Positions 25,639 to 35,500 of a stretch of DNA of 64,000 nucleotides are shown piece after piece. This stretch comes from Pontibacter vulgaris. Its GTDB lineage: Bacteria; Bacteroidota; Bacteroidia; Cytophagales; Hymenobacteraceae. Each line of letters starts with the position of its first letter. Positions within the stretch are counted from its first letter, which is position 1. The position numbers were made by a program, and so were the translations under genes. The notes under the pieces were generated by a model. The model worked only from the letters and a program-made list of their open reading frames with translations. It had not been told where the DNA came from and made no database searches. Location of the stretch: contig NZ_JAJVDH010000001.1 of assembly GCF_022758145.1 (NCBI RefSeq), positions 124,001-188,000 of the forward strand. The letters are read 5' to 3'.

Positions 25639-28600
25639 TTACCTTACTATCATCACAAATCCCTTAAACACCTTTTCTGTACCATTGCAAAGCTTCACAC
25701 GGGCGATATAGTAATAAGTACCTTCTGTTAAGTTATCACCAGTCCAATCGTTCTTGTAAGACTTGCTGCGGTATACTTCACTGCCCCATCTGTTCAGGAT
25801 AGTTATATCATTATCCGTATAGTTCAGAATGTTGGTCACTTCCCATGTATCGTTGATACCATCGTTGTTTGGCGAGAATACATCCGGGAAAATCACTACA
25901 CTTTTTAGCAGCTCTAAGTCTGGTGTGATAGAGGCTACATCGCTATCGCATGTTCCATTATTAGAGAATACTTTTATCTGGCCTTTTCCAGGTCCTGGAA
26001 TTACAGATATGGTGGTAGTTCCCTGACCTGATGTAATAACCCAACCCTCCGGTACAGTCCAGTTATATATTCTGGCATTATCTGCAGGGTTAACCTCATA
26101 GGATAATCCTCTGCATGGAGTAGTGAGATCACGTATGCTGCTGATGGTTGCAACAGGAACAGTTGCTACAACTAACAGGGTGGCTCTACTGGAGCCGCAG
26201 CCGTTATCAGCTGTTACACTTATCTCGCCAGAAGAAGTACCTACTTTTACTGTGAGCTGAGTTGTTCCCTGGCCCTCTACAATCTCCCAGCCTGGCGGTA
26301 TTACCCATGTATAAGAAGAAGCTGTTGCAGAAGATTGAATATTATAAGTAGTAGTATGAGTAGCACAAAGTTTAGTGGTACCGTTTATACTTATTGGTGC
26401 AGCAGGCTCATTGCCAACGGTAGTTACTGTTCTGCTACTTTCCGGGCTTGCGCCACAAACGTTGTTTGCTTTTACAGAAATCACACCGCCTTCTCCTACT
26501 ACTATAACTGTAATCTTATTTGTGCCATCTCCCGATTTGATTGTCCAACCGGTTGGTAAGGTCCAGATATACTTATCTACACCATCCATCGCCGGCACAA
26601 AGTATGTTGCTTCCGAGTTCCTGTTACAAGGTGCAGCAGGACCTTCAATTTTACCTGGCGCTGCTAATGGTTGCTGTGGCCCGGTAGCAAGTGTTGTGCT
26701 TGTTCCTACACCACATAGGTTGGAAGCGGCCACTGTTACTTCGCCATTTGTTGTACTGGCTGTTACTGTTATTCGAGTTGTACCTTGCCCGTCTGTAATT
26801 ACCCATCCTTGAGGTACAGTCCAGACATAGGATGTAGCACTAGTTACGTTGGCAATACTGAATACCAGGCCGGCTGTATTCTGGCAGAATTTCCCGTTAT
26901 TATTGGTAATAGCGCCTGGGGTAGGAGGCACACCATCTGTAGGAACTACTGTCAGTGCATTGCTGGTGTTAATACCACAGCCGTTGGAAGCTATTACTGT
27001 AACCTGGCCTGCTGTCTTACCTGCTTTAACTGTAACTGTTGTTGTGCCCTGGCCCGATACAATCTCATAGTCTGCCGGAAATTTCCACTGGTAAGCAATT
27101 GCTCCGCTTACTGCTTCGATAGAGTATATCTGGGTAGTGCCTACGCAGAATTCAATTGCGCCAGTAATAATACCCGGTTTAGCAGGTATAGAAGAAGAAG
27201 TGGTTAAGGCTTGGGTAGTTGATGATCCGATACCACAAGCGTTTTCGGCAGTTACTTTAATAGTACCGCCTACGGCTCCTACTTTCGCCGTAATTGTTGT
27301 TGTTCCTTGGCCGCTTTCAATTGTCCAGCCTTGTGGCACTTCCCACTGGTAAGAGCGTGCTTCTGCTACTGCATTTACCTTATAAGTAACTATACTGCCA
27401 ACGCAGGCATCCAGATTACCAATAATGGCTGCCGGAGCTGCCGGGATTCCAGTCGCAGGTGTTACATCTAATTCCTGGAAGGTGCTGACACCGCAGTTGT
27501 TTGATGCCATCACTCTTACTTTACCTGCAGTAGCATTTGGTATAACAGTTAGTGAGGTTCCGTTTTTACCGCCTATTATTTCCCAACCTGTTGGTACCTC
27601 CCATGTATAGCTTGTAGCATCTATTACTGCTGCTATGTTGAAAGTAACAGCTTTACCAACGCATGGCTTTATTTCACCTGCAATAATTGCTGGTTTCATT
27701 GGGGCAAATTTGAAGACAATAGCTGCTGTTTGGGCAGGGCTTTCTTTACCGCAACCATTTAAAGCTATTACTTTAAGTGTTATGGCTGTAGTTCCTGCTG
27801 ATACTGTTATTGTTCTGGTACCTTGCCCTGCAGTAATTCTCCATCCTGAGCCTGCCGGCACTTCCCATATGTAAGCAGATGCACCCGGCACTGGGGCAAC
27901 AGAATAAGTAAGCCCTTGCTGGCCTGTACATACCCGGAGCTCTCCGCTTATGCTGGTCGGCATAGGCGGCGCTGTATTGGAAGGAGTTACTTTTAAGGAT
28001 GCCGGTGTACTGGCACCACAATCATTTGAAGCACTTACTGTGATATATCCCTCTGAAGTACCTACTGAAACGGTAATGGTAGTTGTTCCCTGTCCAGAAG
28101 TAATGGTCCAGCCAGTTGGCACTGCCCAGATATACTCCAGTGTGTTATCAACCGGGTTCAATGTATAAACTACACCTTGCTGGCCCACACAAACATCTGC
28201 TGCACCATCAATACTATATGGCTGAATAGGTGGGCTAATGAATGGGGTCACCATCATTGATTTATTGGCGCTTGCACCGCAGGAATTAGATGCACGAACA
28301 CTTATGTTACCAGGCTTGCTGCCAATTAGTACCAGTACTTTAGTAGTACCTTGACCACTTAGTATGCGCCAGTCATCAGGCACAGCCCATGTATAGTTTT
28401 GCGCTGTTGCTACAGGATCTGTTTCATACGTGAAGGTGCTATTTGCGCAGCCATATGCCGTACCTTTTATTGCTAACGGAGTTGCAGGTGCAGCTTGCAA
28501 GGTAGAAACATCGAGGCTTTTGCTGGCACCAACACCGCAATCATTCTGGGCTTGTACTGTAATTTTACCCTGGCTGGCGGTAGCTGATAAAGATACTGTG

Positions 28601-30591
28601 ATCTCGTTAGTTCCCTGGCCCGCCGTAATGGTCCAGCCGGCAGGTACATACCATATATAAGATGATGCTGTACTTACAGGCTCAATAGAATATTTTTGAT
28701 TGCTGCTGCCCAAACAAGCTGCCGGCGATCCCAAAATAGCACCTGGGGCTGGCGGCACAGACGTTACAGGCGTGATACTGAAAGATGTAACCGGACCATA
28801 ACCGCAGGAGTTACCTGCTTTTACAGTAACTGCACCTGCTTCTGAAGTAGGCTTCACAGTTATACTTATGGTACCCTGGCCACTTATAATCTCCCAGGTA
28901 GATGGTACCTCCCAGAAATAAGTGGTAGCATCAGACTGTGATATAATACTATATGTAGCAGCGGCTCTGGATGAACAGACAGGATTTATACCAGTTATTG
29001 GCGCTGTTGCCGCAGGTACTGTCAGGAATGGTTGTACTTCAAGTGTGCTTACCTGGCTGGCACCACACATGTTGATGGCTTTGACCTGAATGGTTTTAAC
29101 GGTGTTAGTACCGCCTGGCATTACAGTAATAGAAGTACCCGAATCGGATACCTTTGTCCAGCCCTGCGGTAAAATCCATTCATAAGATGTCGCATAATCA
29201 ACATCAGCAATGGAGTAAGTTACAGATGAGCCCACGCAAACCTCTTTGCTACCGGATATAACACCTGGTTTTGCAGGAGGCCCCGGGAAAGTAGAAACAG
29301 CCAAACGGCTAGGTAAGCTTTCGCCGCAGGTATTATTTGCTGTAACTGTAATAGCACCTTCACCAACACCGGCTACTACAGTTATGCTGTTACCATTGTA
29401 AGTATAAGTCCAACCTATTGGTACATTCCAGGTATACTTGCTCACTCCTTCAATAGGTTCTATAGAATAAGTTGCAGTATTGCCCACGCACAATTTAGTA
29501 GGTCCTGTAATAGTACCTGCATCTGCTAATACTATACAAAAGCTAAGATCTGCTGCGTTGTTATTGCGCAGTTCATCTATACTTGCTCCGCCTACAAACC
29601 CTCGTATAAAACCAGGTCCGGGCTTATCTATGGTCACTGTAATAGTAAGTGTAGCTTCGGTATTATAATCCATATGCCCTACATTCCATACCCAGCTATC
29701 ATCTGCATTTTTGGTTAAGGTTGTACCTGCTATACTTGAATTATAACCTGTTACCACCCCGGATAAACGAAGGTCGGTTACCTGAACATTATCTTCATTA
29801 ACCGGCCCATTATTCTTTATCTTAATAGTATAGGTAATGGTTTCGCCTACAACGTAGCGGTTGATACCGTTAACTCCCGGAGTCTTTTGCAGAGTGATCT
29901 CGAGATCAGCCGGCATGTTTAGCTGGTTGTTGATCAAAGTAACCTGACCGCCCAAAGCGGCTAATCGGCCCTGAATAGTGGTGGCATCACCTAAAGAGAT
30001 ATGCTGTTGGGCTAAGAAGTTACCTTTTAACGAAGCACTTTTGCCCGTTATCATGTCGCCATCTATTATCCAGTAAACGTGCGCGCTGGCTGCATCCCGT
30101 TTCAACGTAACCAATGCATTATTGGCAATATCCAGCAATCCCTTTACTTTAAATATGAAAACCGAATTCGGGTTATTTTCTCCGTCCAGGACAAGTTCTC
30201 CGGAAAGCAAGGTGCTGCTACCATTAAGCTCATACACCCCTGGCGACAATGTACGGCCGCCCAGGTTATAGTTTGTATAACTACTAGTATTGGTACGGCC
30301 CGCTGCTTCTGTAAAAGCAGTTTGCGCATCTTGTTTCGCCTGAAGGGCTAATGCATCTTTATCGTGAGTATCACGAACAACGATGCCGGGAGGGAAACCG
30401 GTTATTGTACCTGTTGTTACACCCAGGCTGGCATTAACAACTGTACTACCTGTATTTACTACGTTTGTTGCACCCAGTATGCTGAACTCATAAAAGGAGC
30501 CGACAGAAATAGGTCCCTGGGCAGATGCCAGAAGAGGGCATACACAAAAGCATACTATAAAAAGTATGACTTTTTCAAAGAAGCTTCTCAT
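25639..30591 (-). CDS. Giant secreted protein: ice-binding-like DUF3494, DUF11, 14 PKD-like repeats, type B T9SS domain (cassette 2)
   Basis: 1650 aa with a signal peptide (IVCFCVCPLLASAQG). Residues about 27-230 are a DUF3494 ice-binding-like domain (FSILGATNVVNTGSTVV, GGRTLSPGVYELNGSSTLLS, LDGENNPNSVFIFKVKG, GRLAALGGQVTLINN). Residues about 235-350 are a DUF11 domain (YTIKIKNNGPVNEDNVQVTD). Fourteen PKD-like/Ig-like repeats of about 84 residues follow; each has a C in the first strand, the Y-x-W-x-VPxGW core, (S/A)GQGTTxITV, and NxCG near its end. The last 85 residues are the gliding-motility C-terminal domain (VFSPNNDGINDTWEVTNILN, LNRWGSEVYRSK, FKGFVMIVR). Predicted to be a long surface filament or adhesin; real ice binding is untested. 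First gene of a three-gene unit with porP and the PorE-like gene. Confidence 0.93.
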   Translation of the reverse strand: MRSFFEKVILFIVCFCVCPLLASAQGPISVGSFYEFSILGATNVVNTGSTVVNASLGVTTGTITGFPPGIVVRDTHDKDALALQAKQDAQTAFTEAAGRTNTSSYTNYNLGGRTLSPGVYELNGSSTLLSGELVLDGENNPNSVFIFKVKGLLDIANNALVTLKRDAASAHVYWIIDGDMITGKSASLKGNFLAQQHISLGDATTIQGRLAALGGQVTLINNQLNMPADLEITLQKTPGVNGINRYVVGETITYTIKIKNNGPVNEDNVQVTDLRLSGVVTGYNSSIAGTTLTKNADDSWVWNVGHMDYNTEATLTITVTIDKPGPGFIRGFVGGASIDELRNNNAADLSFCIVLADAGTITGPTKLCVGNTATYSIEPIEGVSKYTWNVPIGWTYTYNGNSITVVAGVGEGAITVTANNTCGESLPSRLAVSTFPGPPAKPGVISGSKEVCVGSSVTYSIADVDYATSYEWILPQGWTKVSDSGTSITVMPGGTNTVKTIQVKAINMCGASQVSTLEVQPFLTVPAATAPITGINPVCSSRAAATYSIISQSDATTYFWEVPSTWEIISGQGTISITVKPTSEAGAVTVKAGNSCGYGPVTSFSITPVTSVPPAPGAILGSPAACLGSSNQKYSIEPVSTASSYIWYVPAGWTITAGQGTNEITVSLSATASQGKITVQAQNDCGVGASKSLDVSTLQAAPATPLAIKGTAYGCANSTFTYETDPVATAQNYTWAVPDDWRILSGQGTTKVLVLIGSKPGNISVRASNSCGASANKSMMVTPFISPPIQPYSIDGAADVCVGQQGVVYTLNPVDNTLEYIWAVPTGWTITSGQGTTTITVSVGTSEGYITVSASNDCGASTPASLKVTPSNTAPPMPTSISGELRVCTGQQGLTYSVAPVPGASAYIWEVPAGSGWRITAGQGTRTITVSAGTTAITLKVIALNGCGKESPAQTAAIVFKFAPMKPAIIAGEIKPCVGKAVTFNIAAVIDATSYTWEVPTGWEIIGGKNGTSLTVIPNATAGKVRVMASNNCGVSTFQELDVTPATGIPAAPAAIIGNLDACVGSIVTYKVNAVAEARSYQWEVPQGWTIESGQGTTTITAKVGAVGGTIKVTAENACGIGSSTTQALTTSSSIPAKPGIITGAIEFCVGTTQIYSIEAVSGAIAYQWKFPADYEIVSGQGTTTVTVKAGKTAGQVTVIASNGCGINTSNALTVVPTDGVPPTPGAITNNNGKFCQNTAGLVFSIANVTSATSYVWTVPQGWVITDGQGTTRITVTASTTNGEVTVAASNLCGVGTSTTLATGPQQPLAAPGKIEGPAAPCNRNSEATYFVPAMDGVDKYIWTLPTGWTIKSGDGTNKITVIVVGEGGVISVKANNVCGASPESSRTVTTVGNEPAAPISINGTTKLCATHTTTYNIQSSATASSYTWVIPPGWEIVEGQGTTQLTVKVGTSSGEISVTADNGCGSSRATLLVVATVPVATISSIRDLTTPCRGLSYEVNPADNARIYNWTVPEGWVITSGQGTTTISVIPGPGKGQIKVFSNNGTCDSDVASITPDLELLKSVVIFPDVFSPNNDGINDTWEVTNILNYTDNDITILNRWGSEVYRSKSYKNDWTGDNLTEGTYYYIARVKLCNGTEKVFKGFVMIVR

Positions 30592-31444
30592 TAAATTTTA
30601 GTATAAATGCGCTATATTAATTTGTTTTCAGGTTCTACACCTCAAGCTTTGCTATCTTTTTGTCTTGTACTCAATCAGAAGCTAACACTTGAATTACTAT
30701 TTATTTACAATTTTTTTAATACAATTCAGACACTAAGAAAAACAACATACCTTCATTGATAAAGCAAAAAAACTGCAGGGCTTAATTTTTAAACATCTAA
30801 ATTTTAATAATTTATAATGCAATACAAATTTTATATAAAAAATAAAAAATATTTATGGATGAATGCAAAAACAAATCGAAAAAACGCAATATACTGTTTT
30901 GAAAATATTTAAATTTTATAAAGAACATCCCTAAAGACAATTCTCTGCAAAATTGAATTATACAATTATTTTAAATAGCATATATATCAAAAACAATCAT
31001 ATTAATATCCTCAAAACTACAGCAATTTATTTGTATCGTTCAGCTTAAGTGATTATCTCAAAAAGAATTGCATATAAAGCAGCCTTAAGTTGGTAGCAGT
31101 TAACCAAAAGACTGAAAATTAAGTGTCTACATTTTTATACCTAAAGAGAAGTATTTAGAAATCTAAGGCTACAGCAATATTCCAGATATGTTTAAATCAG
31201 TAACTGCTGAGCATTTATAGGTTTGCACTGAAGGCGATGCGATGATTGAAACGATGATGAGATCCGTACTTAACTAAAGACCCTCCTCTGTAATTGTAAT
31301 GCCAAGGAGATAGTAAATAGCGCCTTTATTTTGATATTTTAATTTGCATTAAGTAGCGTCCTGACTCTGAAGGACTAAAGGATTTTTCTACCCTATTTGT
31401 CAACAAACTTTACAGGTAATAGGATGTTAGAGTACGCAGGATGC
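30592..31444. other. AT-rich gene-free gap between cassettes 2 and 3
   Basis: About 850 bases with very low G+C and many A/T runs between the start of the 1650-aa gene and the hairpin ending cassette 3. I find no plausible gene on either strand and no tRNA or clear riboswitch. It presumably holds the promoter of the 1650-aa gene, but no convincing TAnnTTTG box stands out. Confidence 0.5.
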
Positions 31445-31499
31445 ATTAAATGAAAAGGAGTAAAAGATATACCATATCTTTTACTCCTTTTCATTTAAT
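31445..31499 (-). terminator. Perfect 26-bp hairpin downstream of cassette 3
   Basis: The arm 31445-31470 (ATTAAATGAAAAGGAGTAAA and on to GATAT) is matched exactly, 26 of 26, by 31474-31499, leaving a 3-base loop. It lies 41 bases past the stop of the 319-aa porP gene, read on the minus strand. The stem is far longer than an ordinary intrinsic terminator, and there is no strong T run outside it. Confidence 0.65.
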
Positions 31500-31539
31500 C
31501 AGCTGTAATATTTATGTAGGTAATCGTTATTTTAAAGCA

Positions 31540-32499
31540 CTACCAGATCCATTGCGGGCAAATTACGCGCCTCTTATTCAGCAACTTAAAACCAACTACT
31601 ATTTCATGCGTACCTGTGCTTACTTTGTTAATATTGGATACTGTAGCATCGTAGGAGTAAGAGATATCTAACAAGGGATTAACATATACACCAACCATAC
31701 CTACCAGGGCATCTTTATGCCGGTAAGAGGCTCCTACCCAAAAACGCTCGTCATATAGTACACGCACATTTGCATCTATAGCAGCCGGGCTCGGGTCAGC
31801 CAGCTTTAACATGAAAGATGGGATTACATCTAGCTTAGGAGTAGGGCTTAAACGGTAGCTACCTGTTACAAAATAGTGCCGTTGCAGATTTAAAGCAGCT
31901 CTATCATCTTCGGCAGCCCGGAAAGTACCAGCATCCTCCAGCAACTGTGCCCCTGCTATACCCAATGAAAAATCGCGCGAGTATAACCAGAAGCCCAGAC
32001 TCAGGTCGATCATATTTTCGTTTATATTACCGCCTCCTACCAGGGGATCGTTCGGATTTGTGAACTGCAGCTCATTTGCATTAAGGGAATTACGGATAAC
32101 CCCGGCGGCTACGCCAGCCGAGGCATTTATACTTCGGGTAAGCGGCATGTGATAAGCATAGGTACCAGACAAGCCTGAACGGCGCAAAGGACCGGTTTTA
32201 TCTGTATGGAAAATAACACCCACGCCATGATGTGCCAATGCTTTATGGTACCGTGTGCTGGCAGCGCCTTTGTTGAGCGGAGTATGTGCGGTAACATAAT
32301 ACGTTACCGGGGCGCCTTCCAGCCCAACCCACTGCCGTCGGTTGCTAATTCTTATATCAGCATAATCTTCTATGCCTGTAATAGCAGGGTTTAAGAGAAA
32401 GTTATTGACCATGTACTGGCTGTATTGGGGGCGCTGCTGCGCCGAAGCCTGCAGGGCAACGCTTACCCAAAGTAGCAATAATAAAAGCGGCTTCTTCAT
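31540..32499 (-). CDS. PorP/SprF family type IX secretion membrane protein (cassette 3)
   Basis: 319 aa with a signal peptide (LLLLLLWVSVALQASAQQ). It opens QYSQYMVNNFLLNPAITGIE and NRRQWVGLEGAPVTYYVTAH, the PorP/SprF signature, and has the barrel repeats GVGVIFHTDKTGPLRRSGLS and GASYRHKDALVGMVGVYVNP. It is closer in length and motifs to the 339-aa copy than to the 316-aa copy. It starts 5 bases after the 1225-aa adhesin stop, so the two are translated from one message. Confidence 0.92.
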   Translation of the reverse strand: MKKPLLLLLLWVSVALQASAQQRPQYSQYMVNNFLLNPAITGIEDYADIRISNRRQWVGLEGAPVTYYVTAHTPLNKGAASTRYHKALAHHGVGVIFHTDKTGPLRRSGLSGTYAYHMPLTRSINASAGVAAGVIRNSLNANELQFTNPNDPLVGGGNINENMIDLSLGFWLYSRDFSLGIAGAQLLEDAGTFRAAEDDRAALNLQRHYFVTGSYRLSPTPKLDVIPSFMLKLADPSPAAIDANVRVLYDERFWVGASYRHKDALVGMVGVYVNPLLDISYSYDATVSNINKVSTGTHEIVVGFKLLNKRRVICPQWIW

Positions 32500-32504
32500 A
32501 GGTA

Positions 32505-35500
32505 TTATCTGATAATGGTAACGTTACCCGAGATAGGACGCTCGGAGCTGTTGAGGTAAATGATGTAGTAATAAGTAGCCACTGGCAGGTCTGAGCCATT
32601 GTAGGTACCATCCCACGGGGTGCCGTAACCGTTAGAGGTGAAAACAAGATTGCCCCAACGGTTAAATATCTCTACCCGCACATCCGGGTAGTTCTCTATA
32701 TTTTCGATTTCCCATACTTCGTTCACGCCATCGCGGTTAGGTGTGAAAGCGTTAGGTGCCACAATAGCCGGAATAACTGTTACAGTTACTTCATCGATAT
32801 CAACACAGCCTTCGGCAGTGGTTACTGTTACAGTATAGGTTGTAGTAACTTGTGGGCTTGCTACCGGGTTAGCTACATCGGCGCTGCTTAACCCTTGTGT
32901 AGGTTCCCATTTATAGGTAGTGCCTCCTGAAGCCCGCAACTCCACTGTTTTACCCTGAATAATGGTAACATCATCTCCGGCGCTGGCTTCTGGTGTTACC
33001 AGTGTTACTGTTGCTGCTGTACGAGTAGTGCTAACACAGCCATTTGTATTTACAGCCTGCACATAATAAGTAGTTGTTTGCGTTAAAGGCGGGGTCTGGA
33101 AGGTGGCTCCTACGAAAATGGGGGTACCCCCTGAAGCTTCAGTAAACCACTCGTATGTGCCGCCATTACTGTTTGCTATTGTTAGTGTAGCTGAGCCGCC
33201 TGCACAGGCTGTAGCATTACGCACAGTAAGTACAGGCGGTGCCGGAGCAGGGTTTACTGTAATTGCAACTGCCTCGGAAGGAGTGGAGCAGCCCGCCGAA
33301 CTTACCACGCGCCGATACCAGGTCTTTTGAGTAATAGCTGCCGGTGTATAACCGGGGCCTGTGTTATTACCTGCCGCAGGCGAGAAACCAGCAGTTGGCC
33401 CGCTTATACTGCTTTCCCAAAGGTAAGTATAAGTGCCTGTACCTCCGGTTGGTGTGCTGCCTGTAAGTGGAGCTGGTGTTTCGCCCTCGCAAATGGTCTG
33501 ATTTGCAGAGATACTGTTGTTGGTTACACCCTGATTAATGGTGATCTGTACGGCAACACTGGTATCGCCGGCACAGGCTGCAGAGGTTACCACACGCCGG
33601 AACCAGGTAGTTTGCGTAAGGTTGCCAGGAGTATAGCTCTGCCCATTGTTAGTACCCTCTGCCGGACCAAAGCCTGCTGCGGCACCTGTTGTACTGCTTT
33701 GCCATAAATAAGTATAAGTGCCGGTGCCGCCGCTAGGGGCAGAACCTGTAAGTGGCTGCGGGCTAGTTCCGGTACAAATTGTTTGGGCATCGCCAACCGT
33801 GTTATTAGCAAGCGCTGGGTTCACCGTAATTTTTATAGGCTCTGAGTATGAAGTACAGCCACCGGATGTAACTGCGCGTCTGAACCAGTTCTCCCGTTGT
33901 GTAAGTGCACCTGCAATGGTATAGTTTTCAGCATTATTAGCGCCGGATGCCGGCACAAACCCACGGTCAGGTCCTTGCGTGCTTACCTCCCAAAGGAAAG
34001 TATAAGGGCCGCCTGCACCACCTGTAGGCCGCGAACCAATTAGCGGCTCCGGAGTATCGCCGGCGCAAATCTCCTGCGCCGGGCTTATAGTATTGGCGCT
34101 AGCTGGTATTGGGTCCACTGCCTGAATCTCAACAACATTACTTGTATCTGCGGAGCAGCTTGCCGAAAACACAAGCCGCCTGAACCAGGTAGTGGTTGTA
34201 ACAGGCTCTGTCGGTTTATAGTTGATGGTATTATTTACACCCGGTGCTGCCGTAAAATCAGATGTTGGCCCGGTAGTGCTTCGTTCCCAGGTATAAGCAT
34301 AAGGCGTTCCGGTATCGCCTCCGGCTGGCTGGCTTCCTTTTAATTCCGCAGGTGTTTCGCCTTTGCACAGGCTTACGATTTCATTTCCTTCTATACTATT
34401 ATTCGTAACACGGCTGCGTACTGTTAAAGCTACTTCTGTACGTGGGCTTCCGCAGTTATTTACATCTATGGTTGCTACATAATAAGTAACATTGCCGGTA
34501 AGCGGCGGCGTTGTAAAAGTCGGGCTAATGGCCACAGGCAGTGCGGCCGGTTCAGGGCTATCGAACCAGGCATATACCGGGCCGGGTCCTGTTGGAGCCA
34601 AACGCACGGTATCGCCTTCGCATACTATGCCCGGATTTTGAATTGTAGGTTTTGCCGGTAGCGGAAGTATGATAACTGTTTGCGCCGGTGCTGGCTGTCC
34701 CTGATAAATGGAATTAGAACTCCCACACTCGTTTACAGCCTCTACTGATACTTTATAGGTACCTGGTTGTGTAAAATTATAGTTGAACTGGTATGGAAAA
34801 GTGCTGAACGTTTGCGTTGTGCTTACAGGGCCTGTAATTGTAATGGTTACCCGGCTTATTGTTCCCAGGTTTTCATCTATAAACAGGCCGGTACCTCCGC
34901 CGGGGCCGCCTCCTCCTGTACCTCCGCTGCCACTATAATCTACCGTAGTAGGGCCACATTCTGTAACATCGGCAGGCACCTGCACCTGCGGGTAGCCTAC
35001 TACAATACCCTGAGAAGTGGTATCGCTGGCACAACCGTTTGTAACTATAAGCTGAATAGTATAAAGTCCCGATTCTGTAAACCTGAAAACCGGATCAGGC
35101 CCCGTAAGTGAACCTGACTCTAACTCATACCCCTGATCGGGTTGAACCGACCATTCGTAACTAAGGTCGCCTCCTGAAGAACTATCTGTGGGCGTAACGA
35201 TTACAGGAATACACCCGGGACTCTGATTTGGCTCGGCCCGCTTTTTATCCAGTGAAAAGTTGGCTTTAGGCTCCTGGCTGAATTTAAATACTTGCTCAAA
35301 AATAGCTTCGCAGCCGTTAGCACTCACCGCTCTTATCCGAATCGGGTAATTACCCAGTGTATCGTAAGCAGTTGGGTTTTTAAGAGGAAATGGGTTTGGC
35401 TGGCCCGGGTAAGTTACTTCGCCTTTGCCATCGCCCCAGTCAACAAAATAGGTAGCAATGTTTGTGTTAAAAGGGGCTTGAGTAGTATTGGTTATTTCTG

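Noticed and set aside
26335-28660. Many plus-strand frames opposite the 1650-aa gene, some over 100 codons
   Set aside because: They are the antisense shadow of a repetitive low-stop region; Val/Pro/Thr-rich translations follow the repeat period of the real gene.
25639-30591. Tandem DNA repeat or CRISPR-like array
   Set aside because: The 14 units repeat at protein level only (about 250 bases each, diverged); no conserved short repeat with unique spacers exists here or elsewhere in the window.
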